A DNA stretch of 64,000 nucleotides from Aricia agestis (GCF_905147365.1 NC_056407.1:14409001-14473000); one strand, 5' to 3'; positions 1 through 10,871 are shown, counted from the first letter of the stretch. Numbers and translations are program-made. The notes: a model not told the origin generated them from the sequence alone.

Positions 1-345
1 CCTCTTTTTTTTAAGAAATAAGGGGGCAAACGAGCAAACGGGTCACCTGATGGAAAGCAACTTCCGTCGCCCATGGACACTCGCAGCCTCAGAAGAGCTG
101 CAAGTGCGTTACCGGCCTTTTAAGAGGGAATAGGGTAATAGGGGAGGGTAGGGAAGGGAAGGGAAGGGAATAGTTGAGGGTAGGGAAGGGAATAGGGTAA
201 GGGTTAGGGGATTGGGCCTCCGGTAAACTCACTCACTCGGCGAAACACAGCGCAAGCGCTGTTTCACGCCGGTTTTCTGTGAGAACGTGGTATTTTTCCG
301 GTCGAGCCGTCCCATTCGTGCCGAAGCATGGCTCTCCCACGTATA
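1..345 (-). mobile_element. SINE-like retroposon, copy 1 (truncated by window edge)
   Basis: Matches the copies at 37147-37455 and 61882-62199. On the minus strand it begins ACGTGGGAGAGCCATGC and ends in CCCTTATTTC plus poly(A), which appears here as T8 at the left edge. It contains a G-rich internal minisatellite at 137-215. The tail and the duplication in copy 3 mark it as a retroposon. Confidence 0.8.
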
Positions 346-1010
346 AAACCTTTAGGAACAACTGTACCAACTTTCAAAACTACACGAATTATTCGGTCTG
401 AATTCCTTAATTTTCCCAAGCTAAACATACACAACAACGCACACAAAAAAAAAGATGAGTGAATGATACAATTCTCTGGCTCTGGCGTGTGCGTTGCCAT
501 GATTGGATTCGCGAGGCGCATGCGCAGTGAAATTCCTCATAAATTCCTCTTAAATTTTGAGGAAGCGATAGCGGAAGAGGATTTTTTAATTTTTATTTAT
601 GAGGATGCGATAGCGGTTGAGGAACCCAAAATATTGCGGAACTTCCTCATTATGAGGAAGCGGAAGAGGAATCCTCAGCAACCCTACAAGAAAGTTGCTG
701 GCAGTATACTATATCATATATAATTATGGTACCTACGGCCTACCTGATATAAAGGTGTAGAGTGGTTAGGATACCTTTCCCTATCTGAAAATAACCTTTT
801 TTGCTAGTGTCTACTTGTGTCAAAACACCTACCTAATTCGCAATCAATAGTAGATATAGGTACTGTAAAAAGCGTGTTTGGCATACATATTTGACTCAGG
901 TGTATCTAGCCAGATATTTAACGCTATCAATATTCATGCTGTGGTTAGTTTTTGTTTAAAATAAATGAAGGCTATAATATTATGTAACTAGGGTAAATGA
1001 GTAATGACTA
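346..1010. other. Intergenic DNA without recognised feature
   Basis: AT-rich. The motif agcgata/gcggaagagg recurs around 565-670, with the flavour of a degenerate repeat. The short open frames here have no coding character I can recognise. Confidence 0.5.
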
Positions 1011-1207
1011 GTAGATTGGACAGTACTAGTCATTAGAAAAAGCATAAAAACACCATATTTATTAATGTTGCTTTAAAAACTGACTGTTTTTCTTTAAAAA
1101 CAGGCGTTCTTTTACTTACTTTAAAAACAAGAAATTTTTGAAGCAACATTAACAAATAGGTATTGTGTTTTTGTGCTTTTTCCAATGACTGGTACTGTCC
1201 AATCTAC
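1011..1207. mobile_element. Palindromic MITE or foldback element
   Basis: The ends gtagattggacagta (1011) and tactgtccaatctac (1193-1207) are inverted repeats, and the match extends inward through aagcataaaaacac and aatgttgctt. No coding sequence. Confidence 0.8.
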
Positions 1208-1382
1208 CTTATACCCATAGTTACTGAGCTGGTACCAAGTAAACGTGCCTATACAAAGTGTTTGGTCCAGTCACATTTAGTTAACTGTGTCAACTAAGAA
1301 GGTTAAACGCTCAGGAAATATAAATTACATAACATAAAATATTATGACGACCTCCGGTGACATTAAACTTGGTTTCAAATAA

Positions 1383-1409
1383 GTAATAATAATAATAATA
1401 ATAATAATA
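1383..1409. repeat. (TAA)n microsatellite
   Basis: About nine perfect aat units in AT-rich DNA. Confidence 0.9.
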
Positions 1410-1581
1410 TCTTTATTTAGACCCAAAAATAGAAGTTACATAAGAAGCCTCTGACCCCTGCTTTTATTAGTATACATATATTCAATAATTAAACTACAAA
1501 AAGAAACTTAAAAAGTAGGTAAGTACCTAATCTTAATTAAGTATTTGGTCGCGTATATACGTATGATTGACGTATATTATA

Positions 1582-2194
1582 CTAGCTGTTGCCCGTGACT
1601 TCGTCCGCGTGGACTTCAGTTTATAGCGCGCGATGTCAACAAAATTGGTGTCAAAAGCTTTTATAAAAAAATCCTGGTACCTCTTAAATCTAAACAGCTG
1701 TGCAGTGTGCACATAATATTTCATTTTTTTAAATGAAACTTTATATTTTATGCCAAATTTTAAAGCTTATTTAGCCCCTCAATTACACAACTTTACCCAT
1801 AAACTATTTATCATTGATAGGTTTATGGTTACGTCACTGCATAGATAAAGTAGAGTTATTTGATAACGTAAAATATAAATAATCGAAAAAAATCGAAACC
1901 TATATGTAAGATGATACCACCTCTTATAGAAAGACGTTTGAGCAAACGTCAGCGCGATATAGGAGACGCACGGCGCCATCCATTATGATTTTTTAGAACT
2001 AACTTAATTTGAACAAATTTACCCATATTCACCCCCTTACAACTCTTTTTTCAGTAAAAAGTAGCCTTTGTCCTTTCTCAGGCTTTAGACTATCCGTTTA
2101 CAAAATTTCATTACAATCGGTTCGGTAGTTTTGGCGTGAAAGCGAGACAGACCGACAGACAGATATACTTTCGCATTTATAATATTAGTATAGA
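1582..2194 (-). mobile_element. Helitron, lepidopteran type 1
   Basis: On the minus strand it begins TCTATACTAATATTATAAA and ends GAAGTCACGGGCAACAGCTAG. Near the 5' end lies a (TCTG)n microsatellite, as in the other copies (5408-5926, 9039-9659, 16164-16808). No Rep/helicase frame, so non-autonomous. Confidence 0.85.
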
Positions 2195-2506
2195 TAGTAT
2201 AGATTACACAAGTTTCTTTGCAAATTAGAAAAATAGTTTAGCTAAGACAATTTATTGCAATTGCTTTTAATTTTTTTAGGAAAATTTGCACTTTAATAGA
2301 AAAACGTTAATATGGCGGCATATTTTCCAGCTGGCCCATAACAAAAATAGACCAATACAAACAATTTCGTGTAGTGACTAGTGGGACAAAATATTATCTA
2401 AGTATATGATTGCTAATGATCGACTTGGATTGTGTATTCACACAGCTTCGAAAATCGCAATCGTGGCAGTGACCACAGTTATGGAGTACGCCCGTTCTAC
2501 ACATTG

Positions 2507-2534
2507 GGCCAACGCGTCTGCAGACGCGTTGGCC
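2507..2534. repeat. 28-bp perfect palindrome
   Basis: Starts ggccaacgcgtctg and is followed exactly by its reverse complement with no loop. It is GC-rich in AT-rich surroundings. It is probably the collapsed core of a foldback insertion. Confidence 0.9.
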
Positions 2535-2867
2535 AACGCGTTCGCCTATATCAAGAGCCGGCATTAGACGTAGAAGGGCCTTTAGACTAAATGTTTTGAC
2601 ACAGCCACCTTAGAAACACGTTAACACGTAAGTAGTTCAAATATTATAATTGAAATTGCACAAGTACCATCAGCACCTTACGGGTGGAGTTTCAAAACTA
2701 ATTACTGACTTATGTAACGACCGGACTGGATATATAAAACATGGATTTATTACTCTCCCATACATTTCTACTATCATTGGTATGTGTTATCACACCCGGC
2801 CGTGTGGGAAGTTTCGACGAGTGTAGATCGTTATTTTCCAAGAACGTACGTACCTATATTTCCTTTT

Positions 2868-2998
2868 AGGTCGTTTTTAGGGTTCCGTACCCAAAGGGAA
2901 AACGGGACCCTATTACCTACTAAGACTTCGTTATCTGTCCGTCTGTCCGCCTTTCCGTCTGTCTGTCTCCAGGCTGTGTCTCAAGAACCGCTATAGCT
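2868..2998 (+). repeat. Fragment of the GGTTCCGTACC dispersed repeat
   Basis: Matches the end of a SINE-like family with fuller copies at 5936-6360, 13355-15116, 28924-29219 and 59585-60015. It carries a TCTGTCCG-rich stretch and stops at ctatagctag, where a hAT MITE fragment begins. Confidence 0.75.
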
Positions 2999-2999
2999 A

Positions 3000-3068
3000 G
3001 TAATGGCGTAACTATAACATCCGGGACCCGTGGCAAATTGAAAGGTTATCAGTAAAAATCCTCACGTT
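3000..3068 (+). mobile_element. Partial hAT MITE (CAGTGGCG family)
   Basis: Contains atggcgtaactataa, cccgtggcaaattg and atcagtaaaaatc, which match the left half of the element at 18601-18763. The right half is missing. Confidence 0.6.
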
Positions 3069-3109
3069 ATCCTCTTCTCTCGTTCCTCCTCAAATCCTCC
3101 AGCCAGCCA

Positions 3110-3560
3110 TCTCCAAGCCATCCAGCTTCAACTCCAACTCCAGCTCTACCTCCAGCTCCAGCTCCAGCTCCAACTCCAGCTCCAGCTCCAGCAACAGCTC
3201 CATTTCCAGCTCCAGCTCCAGCTCCATCTCCATCTCCATCTCCAGCTCCAGCTCCAGCTCCAGCTTCAGCTCCAGCTCCAGCTCCAGCTCCAGGTCCAGC
3301 TCCAGCTCCAGCTCCAGCTTCAGCTCCTGCTCCAGCTCCAGCTCCAACTCCAACTCCAACTCCAACTCCAGCTCCAGCTCCAGCTCCAGCTCCAACTCCA
3401 ACTCCAACTCAAACACAAACACCAATGTCAACGCCAACGCCAAGGCCAAGGCCAATGCCAATGCCAATGCCAATGCCAATGCCAATGCCAACGCCAACAC
3501 CAACTCCAGCTCCAGCTCTCGCTCCAACTCCAACTTCGACTCTGACTCCAACTCCAACTC
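3110..3560. repeat. Hexanucleotide satellite, block 1 (CCAGCT/CCAACT variants)
   Basis: Runs of 6-bp units CCAGCT, CCAACT, CCAATG and CCAACG. These hexamers contain no stop in any of the six frames, so the long open frames over this tract (Pro-Ala, Leu-Glu, Ser-n) are compositional artefacts. Confidence 0.95.
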
Positions 3561-3810
3561 GTCATTACGAAGCTTGCATATACATTCCAGTGGTGCGTCA
3601 GGTTAATGTGACCGTGTTGTACTGTATATGTTTTAAATTGTAATTTTCCATCTTTTTAGTAAAAGATGGCCCCGTGCGAGTTTCTTACGCCGGTTCTTCT
3701 CGCCGGGTTAGTTCCCGAACCGGTGGTAGGCACCGTAGTATCGACGTTCGGTAAAGTTTTTGTAAAAAAATTACTCCGAATAAAAATATTTTTGATTTTG
3801 ATTTTGATTG
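3561..3810 (+). mobile_element. 3' end of a LINE, 5'-truncated, with (TTTTGA)n tail
   Basis: The stretch from about 3665 (cccgtgcgagtttcttacg) to the tail matches the reverse complement of the LINE 3' end at 51858-52010. It includes aataaaaat and ends in TTTTGA hexamers that directly abut CCAGCT hexamers. Confidence 0.75.
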
Positions 3811-4612
3811 ACTCCAGCTCCAGCTCCAGCTCCAGCTCCAGCTCCAGCTCCAGCTCCAGCTCCAGCTCCAGCTCCAGCTCCAGCTCCAGCTCCAGCTCTA
3901 GCTCCAACTCCAACTCAAACACAAACGCCAATGCCAACGCCAACGCCAAGGCCAAGGCCAAGGCCAATGCCAACGCCAACGCCAACGCCAACGCCAACGC
4001 CAACGCCAACACAGACACCAACACCAACACCGGCACCAACACTAACACAAACGCCATCATAAAACACCAACACAATCGCCAACTAACGCCAACACCAACG
4101 CCAACACCAACTACAACACCAACTCCAACACCAACTCCAGCTCCAGCTCTAGCTCCAACTCCAACTCCAACACCAAAACCAAAACCAAAACCAAAACCAA
4201 AACCAAAACCAACACCAACACAAACAAAAACACAAACACAAATGCCAATGCCAATGCCAATGCCAACGCCAACGCCAACGCCAACGCCAACGCCAAGGCC
4301 AAAGCCTATGCCAATGCCAACACCAACACAAACACCAGCACCAACTCCAACTCTTACTCCAACTCCAACTCAAACACAAACACAAACAAAAACACACAAG
4401 CTCAAACGCCAATGCCAACGCCAATGCCAACGCCAAAGCCAATGCCAACACTATCACAAAAACCAACACCAGCACCAACGCCAACACAAACGCCAACACA
4501 AACACCAACTTAATCACCAACAAACGCCAACACCAACGCCAACACCAACGCCAATGCCAACTCCAACTCCAACATCAACACAAACAAAATCACACAAACA
4601 CAAACGCCAATG
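3811..4612. repeat. Hexanucleotide satellite, block 2
   Basis: Starts as pure CCAGCT, then shifts to CCAACG, CCAATG, CCAACA, CAAACA and CAAAAC units. Variants are arranged in local runs, which suggests successive expansions. It follows the LINE tail. Confidence 0.95.
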
Positions 4613-5034
4613 CCTTGAAGCTTGAGAAGAATCTTTTTTTTTTTTTATTTAGCTATTTCTTCAACTTAATTAACTAGAAAAATAATATTAGAATGAAAAG
4701 TTTTTTAATTAGCAATTAATGCTAGATGTACCATATTAAAACTATTAAATTTCATTACACCCTTTCAATTCAGCAATTTCCGCCCCCTCAATTACTTAAT
4801 TTGCGAATGCGCCTATGACTAATAATAGCCTTTTGTAATTATTGGAAGAACCGCTTCAGTCGGAATGCAGTCAGTCCGCATCACAGCTCAACATGCAGAA
4901 CAGCTCGACGTGTCTCTGAAGCCGTTTCATACATTTTGATCGAGGTTACGCCTGCTTATGACTCACAGTAGAAACTTGCTTCTGAATGCTATGTCAAGAT
5001 TAAACTTATCCGCGGTAAGTTTCTAGAGTCTAGA
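4613..5034. other. Intergenic DNA without recognised feature
   Basis: AT-rich DNA with a T-run at 4630-4650. I see no gene or clear repeat. Confidence 0.5.
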
Positions 5035-5130
5035 CCAGGGGTCACCAAATGGCGGACCGCGGTTCGCATCCAGACCGCCGCGCCGCCGACCCATTGTGTG
5101 CGGACCAAGCATTTTCGAAGATGAACTTCG
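5035..5130. mobile_element. Possible truncated hAT terminus
   Basis: CCAGGGGTCACCAAATGGCGG followed by a GC-rich stretch looks like a hAT end. The partner terminus was not found, so the element is truncated or the call is wrong. Confidence 0.35.
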
Positions 5131-5407
5131 TTATAAATAACTTTCGGTCTCGACTTACTGATTAATTTTTATATAGACTCAATTGTTGTATGCACTGATT
5201 TTTGTTACCAGTTTTCTAAATTTCCTGTAACAGGTCTACTGGAAGAGATTCCAATCAGAATAAGTAGTACCTTTGTACTGAAATGTATTTCTAGTTTTAA
5301 GACTTTCACTGTTAAAATTTTTGTGTACATAAATTATTAAAATAAAAAATAAAAAAATGAATAATATAGCTTGCACCAATATTTCATTCCAAACTTTATA
5401 GAGATAG

Positions 5408-5926
5408 CTAGCTGTTGCCCGCGACTTCGTCCGCGTGGACCTCAGTTTATAGCGCGCGATGTTCAAACAACAAAATTGGTGTCAAAAGCTTTTATAAAAA
5501 AACCCTGATACCCTTAAATCAAAACACCCAAAAACAGCTGTGCAGTGTGCACATAACTTATTTCATTTTTTTAAATTAAACTTTATTTATGCCAAATTTT
5601 AAAGTATATTAGGCCCCCCAATTACACAACTTCACCCATAAACTATTTATCATTGCTAGGTTTAAGGTTACGTCACTCATCACTGCATAGATAAAGTACA
5701 AAGTTATAATTTAATAAAGTAAATAAAGAAATGACAATCGAAAAAACCGAAAATCGGATGTAAGATGATACCACCCTGTTATAGAAAGACTTTTGCGCAA
5801 GCGTCAGCGCGATGTAGGAGACGGCACGGCGCCATCTATTATGTATTTTTGGAAGTAACTTAATTTGAACAAATTTACGGATTTTTACCCCCTTACAACC
5901 CTTTTTTCCAGTTATATTAGTATAGA
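5408..5926 (-). mobile_element. Helitron, type 1 (internally shortened)
   Basis: Shows the CTAGCTGTTGCCCGCGACTTC end and the tatattagtataga end. It lacks the TCTG microsatellite block and part of the 5' region found at 1582-2194. Confidence 0.8.
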
Positions 5927-5935
5927 TTAGCTACA

Positions 5936-6360
5936 AAAATCGGCCAAGTGCGAGTCGGACTCGCACACGAAGGGTTCCGTACTGTTATAGAGCAAACATA
6001 GACCAAAAATTATAACCTTATATTTTTTAATTATTATTCTTAAATATTGAAGTAAACATTATAATTAAGGCCTTTGTGAAAATATCAAGTGTCTACCTGT
6101 TGCCATTATTGATATTGAGCAAAAAAGGCCAAAAAAATCACGTTTGTTGTATGGGAGCCCCTTTTAAATATTAATGTTATTTTGTTTTTAGTAACTATTT
6201 GTTGTTATAGCGGCAACAAATATGTACACAATCTGTGAAAATTTCAAACTCTAGCTATAGCGGTCCTTGAGATACAGCCTGGAGACAGACAGACGGACAG
6301 ACAGACATCGAAGTCTCATGAGTAGGGTCCCGTTTTCGCCCTTTGGGTAAAACCTTAAAA
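5936..6360 (-). mobile_element. SINE-like GGTTCCGTACC repeat, near full length
   Basis: The ends are aaatcggccaagtgcgagtc and ccctttgggtaaaaccttaa. It contains the typical gggagcccc, ggcaacaaatatg and gacagacggacag segments. No coding sequence. Confidence 0.75.
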
Positions 6361-6558
6361 ATTGACACTTTTTTTCAATTATAAAGTAAATAAATAAGTA
6401 CCTTTGTAAATTATGTAATTACCTTTGTTTAATTTTTTTAATGTGTGAACCGCGAAGGTCATTTCATTTCTTATTATGGACGCCGAGCGAAACTAATTGG
6501 TGACTTCTAGCACGGCCACCAGTAGAAATGCGAACGTTTGGACAAACTGTGGATATAA

Positions 6559-6600
6559 ACTTAAGGTCCGTTCCGATAAAGATCGGAACGGACCTTAAGT
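6559..6600. repeat. Perfect 19-bp hairpin
   Basis: acttaaggtccgttccgat (6559-6577), a 4-nt loop, then the exact complement (6582-6600). Confidence 0.9.
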
Positions 6601-6666
6601 AAAGACCGCGGTAAAGACCGCGGCTAATCGCGACCGACAAAAATTCCATTTTAATTGAATTTTTTT

Positions 6667-6747
6667 CACTTTATGACAGACTATAACATTTGTTATAAAG
6701 TAGGATATATTATTTGAATTTTTAGGACTATAGTCTGTCATAAAGTG
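6667..6747. repeat. Inverted repeat flanked by about 19-bp direct repeats
   Basis: cactttatgacagactata (6667-6685) pairs with its complement at 6729-6747. The flanks cattttaattgaattttt occur on both sides (6648 and 6749). Confidence 0.8.
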
Positions 6748-7036
6748 GCATTTTAATTGAATTTTTTGAACACAGATTTATCATCATCTAAGGGTAATTT
6801 TAATGACGAAAAGAAATGAAATATAAATATTATGTATTTTAATTATTTTATAACATCGATGCCAAAATGTTTCACTTATAAATTATAGTTAAGGAAATCA
6901 TACACATTAAAGTAAATAAACAAGGATTGAGAAAACTCATTAAAAATAATGATTTCAATGCAATATTATATTATGGCAAGATATGTGGTAGTAGATTATT
7001 TTTAACAAAAAATTAAAACCGACTTCCAAGGTAAAA

Positions 7037-7555
7037 AACCGGCCAAGTGCGAGTCGGACTCGCGCACCGAGGGTTCCGACAGCTTAAAGGTATTATAGAC
7101 CTGAGTATTTGGTATGAATTTCAATTTAATACCTCTACGCGTTTATGAGGAAATGGGTAGTAAGTTTAAAATTATTAAAAAAAAATATATTATGTGATGT
7201 AACTAAAAATTTATGGTTTTCGTAATTTTTCCTTTATCTATGCTATAAGACGTTGCTTCGTACCAAATTTCAAGATTCTGAGTTCACGGGAAGCACCCTG
7301 TAGGTTTTGATTCCCTTGCAAGTGTCGAAAATTTGCGGCATAAACGGCTGTATCTTTTGATTGCGTTGGCTTAGAAGTTTGATTTTTTCACAGCTTCAAG
7401 GGACAGTAGACCTGAGTAATTGATATAAATTTCAGCTTCATACCTCCACGCGTTCCTGAGAAAAAGGGTCTTGACAGACGGACGGACGGACAGACGGACA
7501 ACAAAGTGATCCTATAAGGGTTCCGTTTTTTCCTTTTGAGGTACGGAACCCTAAA
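7037..7555. mobile_element. SINE-like GGTTCCGTACC repeat, variant with two inner repeats
   Basis: Runs from cggccaagtgcgagtcgg to ggtacggaaccctaaaaa, inserted in the left arm of the 1.3-kb repeat. It closely matches the reverse complement of part of 13437-14297. Confidence 0.75.
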
Positions 7556-8510
7556 AACAATAATAACATCCTTATAATGTGAACTAAAAAGTATAAAATA
7601 ATTTTTCCTATCTAATAGTGCCCTTTTCCGAATTCGGCTAAACCTCAACTATTTCTGTATTTAATCTTCATTATTTTTAAGTCGGTACCAGATAGCTGAA
7701 TCTTTAGTTCTCTGACAGAATATTTGAAACTTTTGGAACTGGCACCGACTTCAAAATTATGAAGATTGAGTACAGAAATAGTTGAGGTTTAGCCGAATTC
7801 GGAAAAAGGCACTATTAGATAGGAAAAATTATTTTATACTTTTTAGTTCATATTATAGGCCTCTTGGATATCGTTGCTAAGCTACGGCAACGCCGCGGGT
7901 CGGTTGACGGCGGAAACTCACGGGCGCTTTTCTCATATGATTCTCATACAAGTCACTGCACTTTTTTGGTAATTGTTTATATTTTTAGCACAATAAAAAG
8001 TAATGAGCCAAATTATTATTGATTGTGGACTTCATAATATTTCCGCAGACTTTTTCCGCGGAAAATTAGTACTTATCGAAAGCTATATTTACTTAAATAT
8101 ACACGATCATGAAAATATATTCTTTCAAATTCAATAAATATGATTTTTACTTTGTATTTATTTATTTGTAAGATCATCTTCTTAGTTATTACTTATTACT
8201 AAAACAGGTTGTTTACCTAATTAAAAATTATAGAGCACAAACTAATTCCAAAGCAATCATGTTCATGAAGTCTTCGAAATCCATGATGATGGAGAACGAA
8301 TCATCCGTGTAAAAGTAATACGACAGACCAGATTAGGTAATCGACTGTAAGACGTAAAAGTGGAGCTATGTATTGAATAATCTAAACAAATATATTTTCA
8401 GCAACTTTTCAACCATACATGCAAAATATAAATGGAAAATGTAGATGTTTTTCATTATCAAATAAATTTTTCTTAGATTTTTATGATTAATATGTAATAT
8501 AATAAATTTA

Positions 8511-8933
8511 CTAGATGACGCCCGCAACTCTGTTGTGCCATAACTCTTGCACAACGGAGTAACCGCGCGGGATTCGGGAACCGTACATTTTCCCGAGACA
8601 AAAAGTATCCTATGTCCAGTGGCGTAAATAGAGGGCTGGCAAAATGCCACGAGCCCCCGACCCAAATGGGCAAAAATTTTTAAGTACATAATATTGTTTA
8701 TTATAAACGTGACGGTTTTTACTGATAGAGCCCCATCAATTTGCCACGGGCCCCGGATCTTATAGTTACGCCACTGTCTATGTCCTTTTTCGGGACTCTT
8801 AAGAATATATTATTATGGAGTTATCCATGCCAAATTTCAGCAAAATCTATTCAGCAGTTTGGGCGTTAATAGGTAACAGACAGACACACTTTCGCACTTA
8901 TAATATTATTAGTAAATTAGTATATTAGTATGA
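8511..8933 (-). mobile_element. Helitron, type 2, nested in THAP copy 1
   Basis: The CTAGATGACGCCCGCAACTC end carries the hairpin with gttgtgcc and ggcacaac-type arms. The opposite end is ttagtatga. It carries a hAT MITE. Confidence 0.8.
8617..8776. mobile_element. hAT MITE (CAGTGGCGTAA), copy 1
   Basis: The inverted ends are CAGTGGCGTAA and TTACGCCACTG. The flanking 8-mers cctatgtc and tctatgtc match at 7 of 8 positions, which fits hAT target duplication. The Helitron sequence is continuous across it. Confidence 0.82.
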
Positions 8934-9038
8934 TAATATTATAAATGCGAAAGTCAATATTGAAAGAATTAGTAATAATAAATATTGAACCGACAGTTAT
9001 AATTTTATTTATATGGTTTTTTCAATTACAATATATTA

Positions 9039-9659
9039 TCTATACTATACTAATATTATAAATGCGAAAGTATATCTGTCTGTCTGTCTGTCTCGCTTTC
9101 ACGCCAAAACTACCGAACCGATTGTAATGAAATTTTGTATACAGATAGTCTAAAGCCTGAGAAAGGACATAGGCTACTTTTTTCCTGGAAAAAAGGGTCG
9201 TAAAGGGGTGAAAATGCGAAAATTTGTTTAAATTAAGTTAGTTCCAAAAATTCATACTAGATGGCGCCGTGCGTCTCTTACATCGCGCTAACGCTTGCCC
9301 AACATCTTTCTGTTAGAGGTGGTATCATCATAAATTCGAGTTTTTTCGATTGTTATTTCTTTTTTACGTTATTTAATAAGTCAGTACTTTATATTATATA
9401 CAGTGACGTAACCTTAAACCTATCAATGAGAAATAGTTTATGGGTAAAGTTGTGTAATTGGGGGGCTAAATAAGCTTTAAAATTTGGCATAAAATATAAA
9501 GTTTAATTTTAAAAAATGAAATATTATGTGCACACTGCACTGCTGTTTTGATTTAAGGGGTACCAGTGTTTTTTTTATAAAAGCTTTTGACACCAATTTC
9601 GTTGACATCGCGCGCTATAAACTGAAGTCCACGTGGACGAAGTCGCGGGCAACAGCTAT
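9039..9659 (+). mobile_element. Helitron, type 1, with a visible empty site elsewhere
   Basis: Begins TCTATACTATACTAATATT and ends GACGAAGTCGCGGGCAACAGCTA. The orthologous position in THAP copies 2 and 3 (about 16100 and 48738) lacks it. Confidence 0.85.
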
Positions 9660-9739
9660 ATACATAAAACAATGATATTAAAAATAACTTGCACGTGATA
9701 TTTTATAAATATTCATGCGAAATTTAGATTTAAGCATGA

Positions 9740-9871
9740 TTAATAATCGGCATGTTGATTTCGATACGTTTCCCAATTTCGTCTCAGAAACGAATAAAAC
9801 GTTAATTCACGAATCCGAGATTGGGAATTTTTGCACCCTACAACACAACAGTACCTCGTACCGCCCATATT
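9740..9871 (-). pseudogene. Truncated THAP domain of the transposase, copy 1
   Basis: Starts at the Met of MGGTRYCCVVGCKNSQSRIR and stops after 42 codons at NQHADY. The first half of a THAP zinc finger is visible (CC-x3-C, then FYSF). The second half, with its Trp and C-x2-H, is absent. All three element copies end at the same stop. Confidence 0.75.
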
Positions 9872-10074
9872 TTCCTTATTCAGAGCACTCGTTTTCAACG
9901 TATTTTCATTTTTAACTAGTAAACCGTATTTTACAGCTGATCGCACTCTGACACCCACGTGTTGCCTGAATCTGCCACTCGCCGCGCCACTAGAGATGTC
10001 CAAGAGGCCTATAAGGATGTTATTATTGTTTTTACCTTGGAAGTCGGTTTTAATTTTTTGTTAAAAATAATAAT

Positions 10075-10650
10075 TTCACTATTTTTAGTTACCTACTAAC
10101 CAGCTACTAACCATCGCGTAAGTATATTTAATATTCTACGTATCTTAATTCTTATTAGATACAATTTGTTAAGAGTCAGACGTCGTGCTCACAAATATCA
10201 GGTAGATAATTTTAAACAATACATTTGAAAAAATCGAAGTGAACAGTAAACACGTGCTAGCCGCTAGGCAATTATTGTAGGTACCTATAAACTTACATAG
10301 GAATTCGATCTGTATAATATGTATCAAAATCGTGTAAATATAAACCGTATAAACGAAGTATTTTTTTATACTAATTGCGATTGTGTTTCTTATTCCTATT
10401 ACGATGTAGATTAGCTATGTATGTCCACACTGTGCACTTTCATCTTCAATTTTCGTCATCTTCTTTCATTCAACTTTCGTATTGGCGCATTCAATAATTG
10501 AATGCGTCAAAGAACGCAACGCCAACATTGTAATTTTTTTTGTTCAGTCGAAAAGTCTGTCACCTTATTGTAACATGTGCGACGAGAACATTTTACATTT
10601 TTTAATGTCAAATATGTGCCCTACGCTCTGGAGTAAAGGTTGAATTTGTT
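10075..10650. other. Unassigned interior of the 1.3-kb repeat or a further insertion
   Basis: No match to the 49433-50745 copy over most of this stretch. It contains a near-palindrome tggcgcattcaa/ttgaatgcgtca (10485-10511). No gene seen. Confidence 0.4.
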
Positions 10651-10848
10651 ACTTATGTTCAATTTTGTGGTACTTGAAATATTATGTATTTTAAAATAAC
10701 ACTATATTTTTTTGTATTCAAATCGCTTTGAAATGCCAAATAAATAAGGACATAACGTGATGAATTATATTTTATGGTGTTGTGTGTATATTGTATCCAT
10801 ATACAACCATGTGAGTTGTGACATTGGTGACCCTGACATGGTAGTAGT

Positions 10849-10871
10849 GATGATGATGATGATGATGATGA
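10849..10871. repeat. (GAT)n microsatellite
   Basis: About seven gat units, also present in shorter form near 50320 and 19480 in the related repeats. Confidence 0.85.

Larger units (their letters stand above)
7858..10009 (-). mobile_element. Non-autonomous THAP-type DNA transposon, copy 1
   Basis: Terminal inverted repeats ggcctcttggatatc at 7858 and the near-match gatgtccaagaggcc at 9995-10009. Flanked by TATA on both sides (7854-7857, 10010-10013). It carries a THAP fragment at its right end, and inside it a Helitron (8511-8933) that itself contains a hAT MITE (8617-8776), plus a second Helitron (9039-9659). THAP domains occur in P-element-like and Kolobok transposases; TATA flanks fit neither standard duplication well, so the superfamily is unsettled. 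Confidence 0.8.

Noticed and set aside
121..215. Telomere-like repeat (ggttagggg, tagggtaa)
   Set aside because: Insect telomeric TTAGG is not tandemly repeated here; the G-runs are internal to a dispersed SINE-like element.
3666..4625. 319-codon plus-strand frame (poly-Ser, Asn-Ala, Thr-Pro)
   Set aside because: It lies in the hexanucleotide satellite and a LINE tail; the hexamers are open in every frame, so there is no coding signal.
9261..9473. 70-codon frame with MAPCVSYIAL
   Set aside because: Part of the type 1 Helitron interior, also seen at 1779-1979 on the other strand; no protein family recognised.
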